NCBI GenBank assembly: GCA_945897805.1
Contig: CAMDFX010000015.1
Span: forward strand, 23,537 to 87,536
DNA from: Chryseobacterium gleum
GTDB taxonomy: Bacteria; Bacteroidota; Bacteroidia; Flavobacteriales_D; Crocinitomicaceae
DNA: 64,000 bases
Direction: 5' to 3'
Positions 24,224 through 33,859 of the stretch are shown here, in pieces. The position numbers were made by a program, and so were the translations under genes. The notes beneath the pieces were generated by a model. It was not told the origin of the DNA. It searched no databases and saw only the letters and a program-made list of their open reading frames with translations. The stretch's first letter is position 1. Each line of letters opens with the position of its first letter.

Positions 24224-26443
24224 ATGAAGTCCCCACTTCTCATTTTAATAGTCTTTTTTACATCTTCTCGTTTATTTGGACAAGACTTCACTGTTTTAAA
24301 TGAAAATGATTTTGAAATAGTGATAATGCATCAATTAAAGGACAAAAAACTAGAAAAAATTGACTTAAACAGTTTAGAATATATCAATTTTAAATCTAAT
24401 TTCAAAAACACTGCAGAAAAAACTGGAGCTCCTGCACTGCCAAAATTTAGCACCTCAATTTTGATTCCTGACAGAGGAAATATCAATATTGAAATACTTT
24501 ATAGTGACTTTTATGAAATCGAAAACGTAAATGTTTTGCCTTCCAAAGGAAATTTAAAAAGAAACATTGATCCATCAAAAATTGAATATCAATTTGGAGA
24601 ATCTTATACAAAAGATGAATTTTACCCTGGTAATTTGGCTGAAATTTCCAATCCTTTTATCTTGAGAGCAGAAAGAGGTGTAAATGTTACTGTTTTTCCT
24701 TATCAATACAACCCAATTTCTAAGAGAATTCGCGTCTATGAAAACATTCAAATCAAATTACTCCATGATAAAAAAGAGCAAGGAATCAATGAAATATTAG
24801 CTACATCAAAGTCTAAACCTTTTAACAACTCATTTTTCTTAAACACAAAAACACAAAAATATACTTCCATTGAGGAAAATGGCGATTTATTGGTGATTTG
24901 CCCAGACTCACTCATTGAAACAATTCAACCATTTGGGAACTGGAAAAATCAAAAGGGAATTTTCACAAAAATTGTGGGAACTTCCGTTACAGGCACTTCA
25001 GCCCTTGCAATTAAAAATTATATTCAAAATGAATACAATTCAAATCCAAATCTACTTTATCTTCTGCTAGTTGGCGACCAGGCTGAAATTCCAGCCTATA
25101 TTTATGGTACTTCAGGTGGTGAAGAAATAATCAGCGACACTTATTACAGTCAAATGGCTGGGACAGATTTTTATCCCGAATTATTTGTAGGAAGATTTTC
25201 TGGGAGTACTGCGCAGATAAAAAACATGGTTGATCGCGTTTTAGAATACGAAAAAAATCCTTCTGCAGGAGATTGGATGACCAATGCGATAGGAATAGGT
25301 TCAAGTGAAGGCGCTGGAATTGGTGATGACAATGAAGAAGATTGGATTCATTTACGAAATATAAAAAACCAACTGACAAATTTTGGCTACAACCAAGTTT
25401 ATGAATTTTATGATGGGTCGCATGGAGAACAAGATGCGGTTGGTGATCCAAATTCAGCTATTATATTACCCGCATTAAATAGCGGCATTGGATTGTTGAA
25501 TTACACCGGACATGGCGATATCAATGAAATGGTCACTGGAAGCTTCACCTCATTGAATGTTAACAATGCATCAAACAACGGAAAATATCCCTTTGTAGTT
25601 TCTGTCGCTTGCAACAATGGTACTTTTATTTACGGAAATTGTTTGTCTGAAACTTGGTTGAGAGCAAGTAAAAATGGTACTCCAAGTGGAGCGATAGGTG
25701 CTTGTGGTTCTTCAATCTTGATGTCTTGGGCTCCACCGATGCAAACACAAGACGAAATGACTTCGATTTTAACAGAATCTTATCCAACGAATAAAAAAAT
25801 CACTTTGGGTGGACTTTTTTACAATGCGCAATTAAGCATGTTGGAAAACTATCCAGGAGCTGATGGAGACGAAGTGATGCAAACTTGGGTGTTTTTTGGA
25901 GATCCTTCAGTAGAATTTAGAAATAAAATAACGCAAGAATTGAGTGTAAATCATGTTACCCAGATTGCCCAATCAGAAACACAACTTAATATTGCTTGCA
26001 ACCAAGAACTTGCAACAATTGCAGTGTCACAAAATAATATTTTACTTGCTAAAGGAACAATAAATGCTGGAAATGTAAATTTAACACTTCCTACATTGAC
26101 TTCAAATTTACCTTTAACAGTGACAGCAACAAAGCAAAATTTCAAAGCATATCAAGGCAATATTCAAGTTGGGAATGGTCCTTTAGAGATTAATGAAGCT
26201 GATTTTGAATTGTTATCAGTTTTCCCAAATCCAACTGCTGATTTACTGCAAATCAATATTCAATGTAAATCAAAAGCAACACTTACAATCTTAGATTTAT
26301 CTGGGAAGATTATCCAAAGCAAAAATTTGCAAGTTGGAAACTCGTTGGAGCAAATTGATTTGTCGGCGCTTGCAAATGGAATTTATCAATTGAAGATTGA
26401 ATCACTAAAAGCGCAAAAACTGGTAAAAATTATCAAAAATTAA
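24224..26443 (+). CDS. C25 (gingipain-type) cysteine peptidase with T9SS type A sorting domain
   Basis: 739 residues from the ATG at 24224 (a GTG at 24206 would lengthen the signal needlessly). Signal peptide MKSPLLILIVFFTSSRLFGQ; residues 20-200 a propeptide with GAPALPKFSTSILIPDRGNI. The C25 catalytic domain from about 210 includes LLYLLLVGDQAEIP. The dyad is His430 in LLNYTGHGDINE and Cys463 in VVSVACNNGTF. It ends with a type A tail: VFPNPTADLLQINI, LTILDLSGKIIQ, LANGIYQLKIESLKAQKLVK. It is a secreted or surface endopeptidase exported by the T9SS; whether it is a C-terminal signal peptidase (PorU-like) or a general protease is unclear, but the presence of its own sorting tail favours a cargo protease. 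PorU itself is normally longer. Confidence 0.92.
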   Translation: MKSPLLILIVFFTSSRLFGQDFTVLNENDFEIVIMHQLKDKKLEKIDLNSLEYINFKSNFKNTAEKTGAPALPKFSTSILIPDRGNINIEILYSDFYEIENVNVLPSKGNLKRNIDPSKIEYQFGESYTKDEFYPGNLAEISNPFILRAERGVNVTVFPYQYNPISKRIRVYENIQIKLLHDKKEQGINEILATSKSKPFNNSFFLNTKTQKYTSIEENGDLLVICPDSLIETIQPFGNWKNQKGIFTKIVGTSVTGTSALAIKNYIQNEYNSNPNLLYLLLVGDQAEIPAYIYGTSGGEEIISDTYYSQMAGTDFYPELFVGRFSGSTAQIKNMVDRVLEYEKNPSAGDWMTNAIGIGSSEGAGIGDDNEEDWIHLRNIKNQLTNFGYNQVYEFYDGSHGEQDAVGDPNSAIILPALNSGIGLLNYTGHGDINEMVTGSFTSLNVNNASNNGKYPFVVSVACNNGTFIYGNCLSETWLRASKNGTPSGAIGACGSSILMSWAPPMQTQDEMTSILTESYPTNKKITLGGLFYNAQLSMLENYPGADGDEVMQTWVFFGDPSVEFRNKITQELSVNHVTQIAQSETQLNIACNQELATIAVSQNNILLAKGTINAGNVNLTLPTLTSNLPLTVTATKQNFKAYQGNIQVGNGPLEINEADFELLSVFPNPTADLLQINIQCKSKATLTILDLSGKIIQSKNLQVGNSLEQIDLSALANGIYQLKIESLKAQKLVKIIKN

Positions 26444-26458
26444 AGTTTAAATCATTTC

Positions 26459-27229
26459 ATGAAAACTAAAAAAGAAATTGTAGATAATTGGTTACCAAGA
26501 TATACAGGTGAATCATTAGAGAATTTTGGTTCTTATATTATCCTGTGTAACTTTTTGAATTATGTCACCAAATTTGCGGATGAAAACCAAGTTGAAATTA
26601 AAGGAATTGGAAAACCTATGCAATGTGCCACGGCTAATGGAATTACTTTGATTAATTTTGGAATGGGAAGTGCTTCTGCTGCAACAGTGATGGATCTACT
26701 TTCTGCCATCAAACCAAAAGCGGTTTTATTCTTAGGTAAATGTGGCGGTTTGAAAAAGAAAAATGAGGTTGGCGATTTAATTCTTCCGATTGCTGCCATC
26801 CGCGGAGAAGGAACAAGCAACGATTATTTTCCGCCGGAAGTTCCAGCTTTGCCTTCTTTTGCTCTACAAAAAGCGATTTCTACGACGATTCGCGATGCTG
26901 GATTTGATTACTGGACAGGAACTTGCTACACCACAAATAGAAGAGTTTGGGAACACGACGATGATTTCAAAAAATACTTGAATTCTATTCGAGCAATGGC
27001 AATTGACATGGAAACAGCAACAATTTTCACTGTTGGTTTCGCAAATAAAATTCCTACTGGCGCATTGCTTTTAGTTTCTGATCAACCGATGATTCCAGAA
27101 GGTGTAAAAACTTCTGAAAGTGATACAAAAGTAACTTCTGAATTTGTAGACAGACATTTAGCGATGGGAATATTATCACTAAAGCAATTAATCAACAACG
27201 GAGATACAGTGAAGCATTTGAGATTTTAA
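26459..27229 (+). CDS. amn: AMP nucleosidase
   Basis: 256 residues. Hydrolyses AMP to adenine and ribose 5-phosphate. The phosphorylase-type fold shows INFGMGSASAATVMDLLSAI and LFLGKCGGLKKKNEVGDLIL, with IAAIRGEGTSNDYFPPEVPA, which is characteristic of AMP nucleosidases. The MAIDMETATIFTVGF motif with the catalytic Glu and Met, and LLLVSDQPMIPEGVK with the Asp, follow. It is the short form without the N-terminal domain of E. coli Amn, normal in Bacteroidota. It lies 15 bases after the C25 peptidase, so it is probably cotranscribed, without an evident functional link. Confidence 0.93.
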   Translation: MKTKKEIVDNWLPRYTGESLENFGSYIILCNFLNYVTKFADENQVEIKGIGKPMQCATANGITLINFGMGSASAATVMDLLSAIKPKAVLFLGKCGGLKKKNEVGDLILPIAAIRGEGTSNDYFPPEVPALPSFALQKAISTTIRDAGFDYWTGTCYTTNRRVWEHDDDFKKYLNSIRAMAIDMETATIFTVGFANKIPTGALLLVSDQPMIPEGVKTSESDTKVTSEFVDRHLAMGILSLKQLINNGDTVKHLRF

Positions 27230-27262
27230 TCTCGAAATGAAATATTATGTATTGTGCAAGGG

Positions 27263-27291
27263 ATGGTGAAATTTTCACCGTCTTTTTTTTG
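27263..27291 (+). terminator. Rho-independent terminator after amn
   Basis: GATGGTGAAA pairs with TTTCACCGTC (one G-T pair), followed by eight T residues. Confidence 0.85.
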
Positions 27292-27296
27292 CATTA

Positions 27297-27329
27297 AAAA
27301 AGGACCTCAAATTAAATTTGAAGTCCTTT
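27297..27329 (-). terminator. Rho-independent terminator after the efflux operon
   Basis: On the minus strand AAAGGACTTCAAATT pairs with the AATTTGAGGTCC arm and is followed by a T run. It lies 22 bases beyond the RND gene stop. Confidence 0.85.
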
Positions 27330-27351
27330 CCTACTCTACAGTATTTTATTA

Positions 27352-30300
27352 CTATTCAGTAATCATTGTCAAATCTTCCTCTTTGTCAGCGTTCTTTTTT
27401 GAACGAAATGAGGCGATTTTATCTTTTACTCTGTCAACAGAATAATACATAATTGGCACTACGATAATGGTTAGAAACATGGAACTTGTCAATCCTCCAA
27501 TCAATACCCACGCCAAACCATTTTTCCATTCTGCACCCGAACCTGTTGCGGTTGCAATTGGAATCATCCCAACAACCATGGCGATTGTTGTCATCAAGAT
27601 TGGGCGCATTCGTTCGCTCACAGATTCCAACAATGCGTTGTAGGTTGAATATCCTTTTGTTTTCAAGTGATTTGTAAAATCGACAATCAAAATCGCGTTC
27701 TTGGCGACGAGTCCGAGTAACATCAACATTCCCAACATGGTGAAAATTCCCATGCTGGAAGAAGTCAAATTCAGGGCTAAGATCGCTCCAACCAATGAGA
27801 CTAAAATCGAGAACAAAACGACGAATGGATAAACGAAGTTGTCATACAAAGCCACCATGATGAGGTAAACCAAAATCAAACCAATTCCCATGGCTGTTCC
27901 TAAAGCGCCAAAAGATTCATTTTGCCTTTTAACCTCTCCACCCCAAAGCATTCTGATATTTTTATCAAGTGGATTTTTCTCCAAATATTTGTCAATTTCT
28001 GCTGAGACAGTGCCTGAAGCAGTTCCTAGTACATAAGATCTAATAGTTGTATTTGAAATACGATTTTTACGTTCCAACGAACCATTTCCATTTTCTACCG
28101 TCACGTCAGCAAACTCGCTCAAGCGCACTTGTTTTCCATCATTGGCAGTAAATGTCATGCTTTTAACATCGTCCACATTTTTGCGGTCAAATTTATCCAT
28201 CATGATTCTGATATCATATTCTTGGCCTTTGTCGTCAAACTGCGAATCGCCATTTCCAGTCAATCCATTTTGAAGTTGCATTCCTACACTCGCAATTGGC
28301 AAACCAAGTTGTCCCATTTTTTCACGATCAAGTTCGATGCGCACTTCTGGAGTGACATCATCCGTGGAAATCGTTGGATCTTTCGCTCCTTTGATTGCCA
28401 TGATAGCCGTTTTCAATCTTTTTGCTTCTTTCATCAACAATTCAGAATCGTCTGATGATAAGAAAATTTCGATCGGTGCTTCTTCTGATTCAACCATTCC
28501 AATATTCAATGCTTTCACTTCAACACCTGAATATTTCGATTCGATTTTATTTCGAATTTCATTCATGTATTTCATCGTTGGATAATCTATTTGCTTGCCT
28601 TCTTTCATTTTAACAGTCAGCTCTGATTTGTTTTCTGCGCCAAAAGATGCTGCACCCATTCCAGAACTTGGACCTCCAACGTTCGCAAAAACGATATCAA
28701 CAATGTCTTTTTGCGCCAAAATCATTTGCTCAATTTCTAACGTCGTCGCGTTATTTTCTTCAAAAGTGGTGCTTTTATCATATTTCAATTTAATCATAAA
28801 TTTACCTTGATCTCCTTGCGCCACGAATTCTTGTCCCACAATTCCCAATCCCATGGTGGCCATACTTGCGAAGAAAATGGCAATAACAGCTAATCCTGCG
28901 ATGATTTTATGTCGCAAAGACCAGCCTACTAATTTCACATATTGCTGCGTAAAAATGGTAACTCTTCGCTCAAACCAAAGCAATACTGCTTGAAATGGAT
29001 TTTTGGGATTTAGTTTTATGTCTTTCGCAAAACGAGAGGCCAGCCAAGGTGTAAGCGTAAAACACACCAAAAGTGACATCAATGTTGATACAACGACGAC
29101 GATTGAAAATTGGTGCAAAATATCAGAAATTGTTCCTTCGATAAAAACGACTGGTGAGAAAACCACGACATCCACCAATGTGATTGCCAATGCAGTAAAT
29201 CCAATTTCATTTCGACCATCCAAGGCAGCCTGACGGCGATTTTTGCCCATTTGTAAGTGGCGGTAGATATTTTCCAAGACCACAATCGAGTCATCAACCA
29301 AGATACCAATAACCAATGACATTGCCAAAAGTGTCATCAAGTTTAAGGTATAACCCAATAAATACATCGCAATAAAAGTAGAAATCAAAGAGGCTGGAAT
29401 GGAAATCAATACGATGAAAGCATTTCTTAAACTGTGCAAGAAAAGCAGCATCACAGCGGCCACCAGAAGGACAGCTAATTGTAAATCATGTAAAACAGCA
29501 TCAACCGAGTCGATTGTTGGGATAGAAGTATCTGTTGCAACGGTAAACTTCACACCTTCTTTGCTGTATTTTTTCTCAATGTCTTTGAATTTATCTTTTG
29601 TAGCACGCGCCATATCTACAGCGTTGGCATCACTTTGTTTTTTGATTCTCAAACCGATACCGTTCACTCCATTGAATCGAGAAACTGTGATTTGATCTTG
29701 AGATCCATCTTCCACATCAGCGATATCGCCTAATCGCACAGTTGAAGTTCCATTTGCAGAAACAATTAAATTACGCAAATCATCAATCGTTTTGAACTTT
29801 CCAGCCAAACGAACGGTCATTTGTTCAGAATTGTCTTTCAATTTCCCTGTTGGAAATTCAACATTTGATAAGCTTACTGCTTGATTTATTCCGCTGAGCG
29901 AAAGACCGTATAATTTCATTTTGTCTTTGTCAACATTGACTCTAAACTCTCGTTTTTCGCCACCGATTACAATGACTTCAGCAACCCCTTTCGTTTGTTT
30001 GATTTGAGGCAAAATTTGATCGTCCATCAACTCCATGAAATCTCTTTCAGGCATATTTTGAGCCACTGCACTAACTTGAAGCACTGGTGAAGCATTTGGC
30101 TCAATCTTAGCAATTACAGGAGTTTTTGCTCCATCTGGTAAATTATTTAGAATATTATTAATCTTTCGTTGCGCATCTTCCAAAGATTGATCTATGTTCG
30201 CTGAGGCTTTAAATTCCAGCAACATGACAGATGCATTATCCAACGAAAAAGCGGTAACTTCAGAGATATTTTCTAATCCACTTAAAGCGTCTTCCATGGG

Positions 30301-30495
30301 TTTTGAAACCTGACTTTCAACAGTTGCGGGTGAAGCTCCTGGATAAAGGGTCGTTACCGTTAAAATTGGCGGAGAAAAATCGGGCAGCAATTCATAACTC
30401 AGCTGATTATAGCTAAGTAATCCACCTCCAATCAAAATCGTAAAAATAACGATGATAAACGAAGGTCGTTTGATTGATAATTCTGTTAATGTCAT
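27352..30495 (-). CDS. Efflux RND transporter inner-membrane permease
   Basis: 1047 residues, the standard size of hydrophobic/amphiphilic RND pumps that expel drugs, bile salts or similar compounds with proton motive force. The N-terminus LSIKRPSFIIVIFTILIGGG holds helix 1 and is followed by the porter domain (LYPGASPATVESQVSKPMED). The central membrane block has MLLFLHSLRNAFIVLISIPA and VIGILVDDSIVVLENIYRHL with the proton-relay Asp pair, and the repeat half has MLGMLMLLGLVAKNAILIVD. Together with the adaptor 8 bases upstream and the TolC-family protein it forms a complete tripartite system. The substrate is unknown. It is controlled by the TetR gene at the head of the operon. Confidence 0.96.
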   Translation of the reverse strand: MTLTELSIKRPSFIIVIFTILIGGGLLSYNQLSYELLPDFSPPILTVTTLYPGASPATVESQVSKPMEDALSGLENISEVTAFSLDNASVMLLEFKASANIDQSLEDAQRKINNILNNLPDGAKTPVIAKIEPNASPVLQVSAVAQNMPERDFMELMDDQILPQIKQTKGVAEVIVIGGEKREFRVNVDKDKMKLYGLSLSGINQAVSLSNVEFPTGKLKDNSEQMTVRLAGKFKTIDDLRNLIVSANGTSTVRLGDIADVEDGSQDQITVSRFNGVNGIGLRIKKQSDANAVDMARATKDKFKDIEKKYSKEGVKFTVATDTSIPTIDSVDAVLHDLQLAVLLVAAVMLLFLHSLRNAFIVLISIPASLISTFIAMYLLGYTLNLMTLLAMSLVIGILVDDSIVVLENIYRHLQMGKNRRQAALDGRNEIGFTALAITLVDVVVFSPVVFIEGTISDILHQFSIVVVVSTLMSLLVCFTLTPWLASRFAKDIKLNPKNPFQAVLLWFERRVTIFTQQYVKLVGWSLRHKIIAGLAVIAIFFASMATMGLGIVGQEFVAQGDQGKFMIKLKYDKSTTFEENNATTLEIEQMILAQKDIVDIVFANVGGPSSGMGAASFGAENKSELTVKMKEGKQIDYPTMKYMNEIRNKIESKYSGVEVKALNIGMVESEEAPIEIFLSSDDSELLMKEAKRLKTAIMAIKGAKDPTISTDDVTPEVRIELDREKMGQLGLPIASVGMQLQNGLTGNGDSQFDDKGQEYDIRIMMDKFDRKNVDDVKSMTFTANDGKQVRLSEFADVTVENGNGSLERKNRISNTTIRSYVLGTASGTVSAEIDKYLEKNPLDKNIRMLWGGEVKRQNESFGALGTAMGIGLILVYLIMVALYDNFVYPFVVLFSILVSLVGAILALNLTSSSMGIFTMLGMLMLLGLVAKNAILIVDFTNHLKTKGYSTYNALLESVSERMRPILMTTIAMVVGMIPIATATGSGAEWKNGLAWVLIGGLTSSMFLTIIVVPIMYYSVDRVKDKIASFRSKKNADKEEDLTMITE

Positions 30496-30503
30496 GATTT
30501 AAA

Positions 30504-31562
30504 TTATTTTGAAGTCGTTTTTACGTTCGAATTGTTTTGTAAATTCACTTGTCCTTTGATGATAATTTGGTCGGATTTTGACAATCCATCGACTACTTCA
30601 ATGAATTCACCATCAGAAGTTCCTGCGTTGAAGGAAGTCAAAATCGATTTGCCATTTTTGATGACATAAACTTGTGGGTTTTTGGAAGAACCAACCAATG
30701 CTTTTCTTGGAATAGAAAGTGCTGTAATGCTTTTGCTATTGTTCAAAGAAACTGATCCATACATACCAGCCATCAATTCTTGTTGTGCGTTTTTGACTGT
30801 AATTTGCACTTTGAAATTGTGTGATTTGTCTGCTTGCACACTCACGTTTGTCACTTTCCCATCAAACATTCTTTTTCCATAAATATCAGCACTTACAGAA
30901 ACTTCTTGATTCAATTTAAATTTCAAAATGTCTCTTTCAGGAACACTCACAGTCAATTTCAACGAAGAAATATCTGTGATTTCAACCAAAGGTGAACCAG
31001 CTCCGATTACAGAACCTAAATCAACCATTTTCTTGGTAATTACTCCTGAAAAAGGTGCTGTAATGTTGGTGCTTTTCAATTGTTTTTGGATTTGTCTTTT
31101 CTGAATTTCAGCAGAACGCAATCCCAATTTTGTTTTCTCAACTTGCACGCCTGACACCGCATTTTCTTTGGCTAAATTGCTGTATCTCCCATCATCATTT
31201 TTTTGACCCTCGATAGAAACTTCCGCGTTTTGCAATTGCAATTGTAGCATTTCATCGTCGACTTTTGCAATAATTTGCCCTTGAGAAACTTTGTCTCCTT
31301 CTTCGACATTCAATTTGATAATTTTCCCATTTGCATCAGAACCAATGGTGTTTTGTCGAACAGCTTCAAAAGTTCCCAAGAAAGAAAAAGAACTTTCAAA
31401 TGTATGCATAGAAGCAACAGTTGCTTGCACCAAAACCGATGCTGTCATGTCGTGGATATAAATTTTCTTTTCTACCTCTTTTTTGTTTGACATCAATTTC
31501 ATCACAGTCAATCCAACTAAAGCTACTGCTGAGATTCCGATTATAATTATTCGCTTGTTCAT
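30504..31562 (-). CDS. Efflux RND transporter periplasmic adaptor (membrane fusion protein)
   Basis: 352 residues with an N-terminal membrane anchor (RIIIIGISAVALVGLTVMKL) and the HlyD-like arrangement: barrel-sandwich halves GKIIKLNVEEGDKVSQGQII and STNITAPFSGVITKKMVDLG flank a coiled-coil hairpin (residues 105-165). A beta-barrel and a membrane-proximal domain complete it (LSIPRKALVGSSKNPQVYVI). It links the inner-membrane pump to the outer-membrane channel. No lipobox is present, so anchoring is by the N-terminal helix. It is the third gene of the tetR-tolC-adaptor-permease operon. Confidence 0.95.
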   Translation of the reverse strand: MNKRIIIIGISAVALVGLTVMKLMSNKKEVEKKIYIHDMTASVLVQATVASMHTFESSFSFLGTFEAVRQNTIGSDANGKIIKLNVEEGDKVSQGQIIAKVDDEMLQLQLQNAEVSIEGQKNDDGRYSNLAKENAVSGVQVEKTKLGLRSAEIQKRQIQKQLKSTNITAPFSGVITKKMVDLGSVIGAGSPLVEITDISSLKLTVSVPERDILKFKLNQEVSVSADIYGKRMFDGKVTNVSVQADKSHNFKVQITVKNAQQELMAGMYGSVSLNNSKSITALSIPRKALVGSSKNPQVYVIKNGKSILTSFNAGTSDGEFIEVVDGLSKSDQIIIKGQVNLQNNSNVKTTSK

Positions 31563-31592
31563 TTTTTAAAATTTGTTTAAATTTTTATAGGC

Positions 31593-32891
31593 TTATTTTA
31601 TGTTTCCGATTGATTTCAAATAGGTTAATTCAGCTTGACGCAATTGAACATACGCTGAAACCACATTTGTTTGTGCTTGTTGCAAATTATTTTCCGCAGT
31701 GATTAAATCATTTGAACTGACTGTTCCTTGTTTGAATTGCGCTTCAGTCATTTTGTACACGCGATCAGCCAAAGTCAATTGCTCTTGAGAAATTTGCAAT
31801 GAATTCGCTTGAATATCAATTTGTTTTCTTGCGTTTTCTGTTACCATATTCAATTGCTTCTCAACCAATTCTTTTTGATTTTCCAATTTGGTTTTAGTCA
31901 AAGCATTTACCTTTTGTTTGTTGTTTTTTTCAAAACCATCAAATAAAGTCCAATCTAAACGGAATCCTAAAAAAGCAGATTCGATTCCCGTTCTAAAATC
32001 GTCTTTTGGCTTCATATTGTAGCTGTAATTATAAGCCGCATAAAAAGCCAAACTTGGTAAATACGCCATATTTGTTCCTTTTCTCTCCTCGCGATTCAGA
32101 TCCAATTGAATTCCCAACAACTCGATTTCTGGGCGATTGATTGCTGTTCCATCTACCAAAATTGATTTTTGAATCAAATCATCTGCAACCAAATCAATTT
32201 TTTGCGCTGCTTCGTATCCAATCAATATTTTCATCAACGCTTCTAATTGTTCTTGCGTTGCTTTCAATGTTTGCAAAGAATTAACCAAACTCAAGCGCGA
32301 AATATTCAATTTGTCCACTTCAGTTTTGATAATCATTTCTTGGCGATACATGCTTTCCATGTTGGCAATCAATTTGTTTACATTTTCGATGTTTTGATTC
32401 AAAAAAGAAACTTGCTTTGAAATCGCTTGCAAATTGAAATAGGTACTTGCCACTTGTTGCTTGATTTCTTGCTCGGTCATGCGTTGCTGAATTTCAACCA
32501 CTTTTTGATTCAAAGACAAGGCTGTCAAACCATAATTTAACTGTGGATTGTAAAGTATTTGTTGCAACTGAACGGTATTGCTCAAAATGTAAGGAACGCC
32601 AAATTGAACCGTTGAATAAGTGCCGGGAGGACCGCCAAAAAATGCACCTGGAACCACTTGTCCAGGAATGATTGCGTTGTATTTATAATCGCCAGTAAAA
32701 GTCACTTTTGGCAATCTTGCCGCCATGTAAGCATCAATTTGTTTGCTGTTGATTGCCACATCAAGTCTTACATTTCTGAGGGAAAGATTGGCAGTATCAG
32801 CCATTCGCAAGCACGTTTCTAAATCCAAGATTTGAGCAGACAAGGTAAAAGTACCGAGTACAAACATCAAACCGAGCCATTGTTTTTTCAT
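31593..32891 (-). CDS. TolC-family outer-membrane efflux protein
   Basis: 432 residues with a signal peptide (MKKQWLGLMFVLGTFTLSAQ) and two structural repeats of the OEP fold. The first starts LDLETCLRMADTANLSLRNV, the second INRPEIELLGIQLDLNREER. Long alpha-helical stretches (QVSFLNQNIENVNKLIANME, AQFKQGTVSSNDLITAENNL) form the periplasmic tunnel. The C-terminus reads LRQAELTYLKSIGNIK. It forms the trimeric outer-membrane exit of the efflux system. It lies 35 bases after the TetR gene. Confidence 0.95.
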   Translation of the reverse strand: MKKQWLGLMFVLGTFTLSAQILDLETCLRMADTANLSLRNVRLDVAINSKQIDAYMAARLPKVTFTGDYKYNAIIPGQVVPGAFFGGPPGTYSTVQFGVPYILSNTVQLQQILYNPQLNYGLTALSLNQKVVEIQQRMTEQEIKQQVASTYFNLQAISKQVSFLNQNIENVNKLIANMESMYRQEMIIKTEVDKLNISRLSLVNSLQTLKATQEQLEALMKILIGYEAAQKIDLVADDLIQKSILVDGTAINRPEIELLGIQLDLNREERKGTNMAYLPSLAFYAAYNYSYNMKPKDDFRTGIESAFLGFRLDWTLFDGFEKNNKQKVNALTKTKLENQKELVEKQLNMVTENARKQIDIQANSLQISQEQLTLADRVYKMTEAQFKQGTVSSNDLITAENNLQQAQTNVVSAYVQLRQAELTYLKSIGNIK

Positions 32892-32926
32892 ATATTTTGG
32901 TCTAATTTTAATTCTTTGTTTAACAT

Positions 32927-33541
32927 CTATTTTTTGGCTGGAAATAAATAGCCAATCATCATTTCAATTACATATTGTTTGTGTAAAACCAATTGCTGTG
33001 CATATTTCTCATCGTCGATGTTGTGCATTTCTTGCATCAATCCTTTGGCAATAAAAGGAAAATGACAATTGCTCATCAAGATTAAAGAAGCACTCAGCAA
33101 ATCAATTTTTCTCATTTCCCCGCTAAGCTGCGCTTGATGCATCTCTTCAAAAATGCCAGTTTCAGCGATTTCGTCCATGATAAATTGTTTGTTGGAATCT
33201 CCTGGTTCACAGCGGTTCATTTCTGAAACAATAAACCCCGGAATTTCAGGATGTTTGGTGATAAATTCGTATTCTCTTTCGATAAATAATCGAACTTTCG
33301 TTTCCAAGGGTTGTTTCATTCTAAAAACGTCTTTCATTGCAAGCATGAAATCATCCATCACAGCATGAAAAACAACATTGAATAATTGTTCTTTGGATGT
33401 AAAATAATAGTTTACTAAAGCGACATTCATCCCAGCTTCTTTGGCTATTTCTCTTGAAGAACAGCCTGAAAAACCCTTATTGGTAAATACCCGCTTAGCC
33501 GCTTCTTTGATTTTCGCTTCTGTTGATATGTCTTTACGCAT
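32927..33541 (-). CDS. TetR-family transcriptional regulator of the efflux operon
   Basis: The ATG at 33541 yields MRKDISTEAKIKEAAKRVF, typical for the family; the frame extends to a TTG at 33562, which I reject. Of its 204 residues the first 50 form the TetR DNA-binding domain (AAKRVFTNKGFSGCSSREI followed by AKEAGMNVALVNYYFTSKEQ). The remaining all-helical domain, with unknown ligand, is of the type found in AcrR-like repressors (NCHFPFIAKGLMQEMHNIDD). It is the first gene of the efflux operon, so it is expected to repress its own transcript by binding the palindrome at 33577-33594. Confidence 0.93.
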   Translation of the reverse strand: MRKDISTEAKIKEAAKRVFTNKGFSGCSSREIAKEAGMNVALVNYYFTSKEQLFNVVFHAVMDDFMLAMKDVFRMKQPLETKVRLFIEREYEFITKHPEIPGFIVSEMNRCEPGDSNKQFIMDEIAETGIFEEMHQAQLSGEMRKIDLLSASLILMSNCHFPFIAKGLMQEMHNIDDEKYAQQLVLHKQYVIEMMIGYLFPAKK

Positions 33542-33576
33542 TGTTTTCTCTATTGACCACAAAATTAAACAACAGA

Positions 33577-33594
33577 TTTAAACAAGTGTTTAAA
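33577..33594. promoter_or_regulatory. Perfect palindrome upstream of tetR, candidate operator
   Basis: TTTAAACA-AG-TGTTTAAA is a perfect 8+8 inverted repeat with a 2-base centre, 35 bases before the tetR ATG. Size and symmetry match known TetR-family operators. No second copy was noticed in the window. The remaining bases up to the menD start (33595-33859, about 265) are AT-rich with no other clear signal. Confidence 0.6.
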
Positions 33595-33859
33595 AATACA
33601 TCTAAAAACTATAAAAAAAGTTAATTTATTTAAAAAAAATCAAACAATTTAACCTATCATTATAAAAATAAATATCTAAATATCAAATATTTAAATATTA
33701 AAAATTAAGCAAATTAAAAACTAGTACAACAACAACAAATTAGTTGCCAAAAACAGTAAAATATAGCACTTTGAATTTATTTTGAAATCAATCTTTTTTG
33801 CTTTGAATCAAATTGCTTAATTCTTTTTTAACTTTACATCATCAAATTACCAAACTAAA

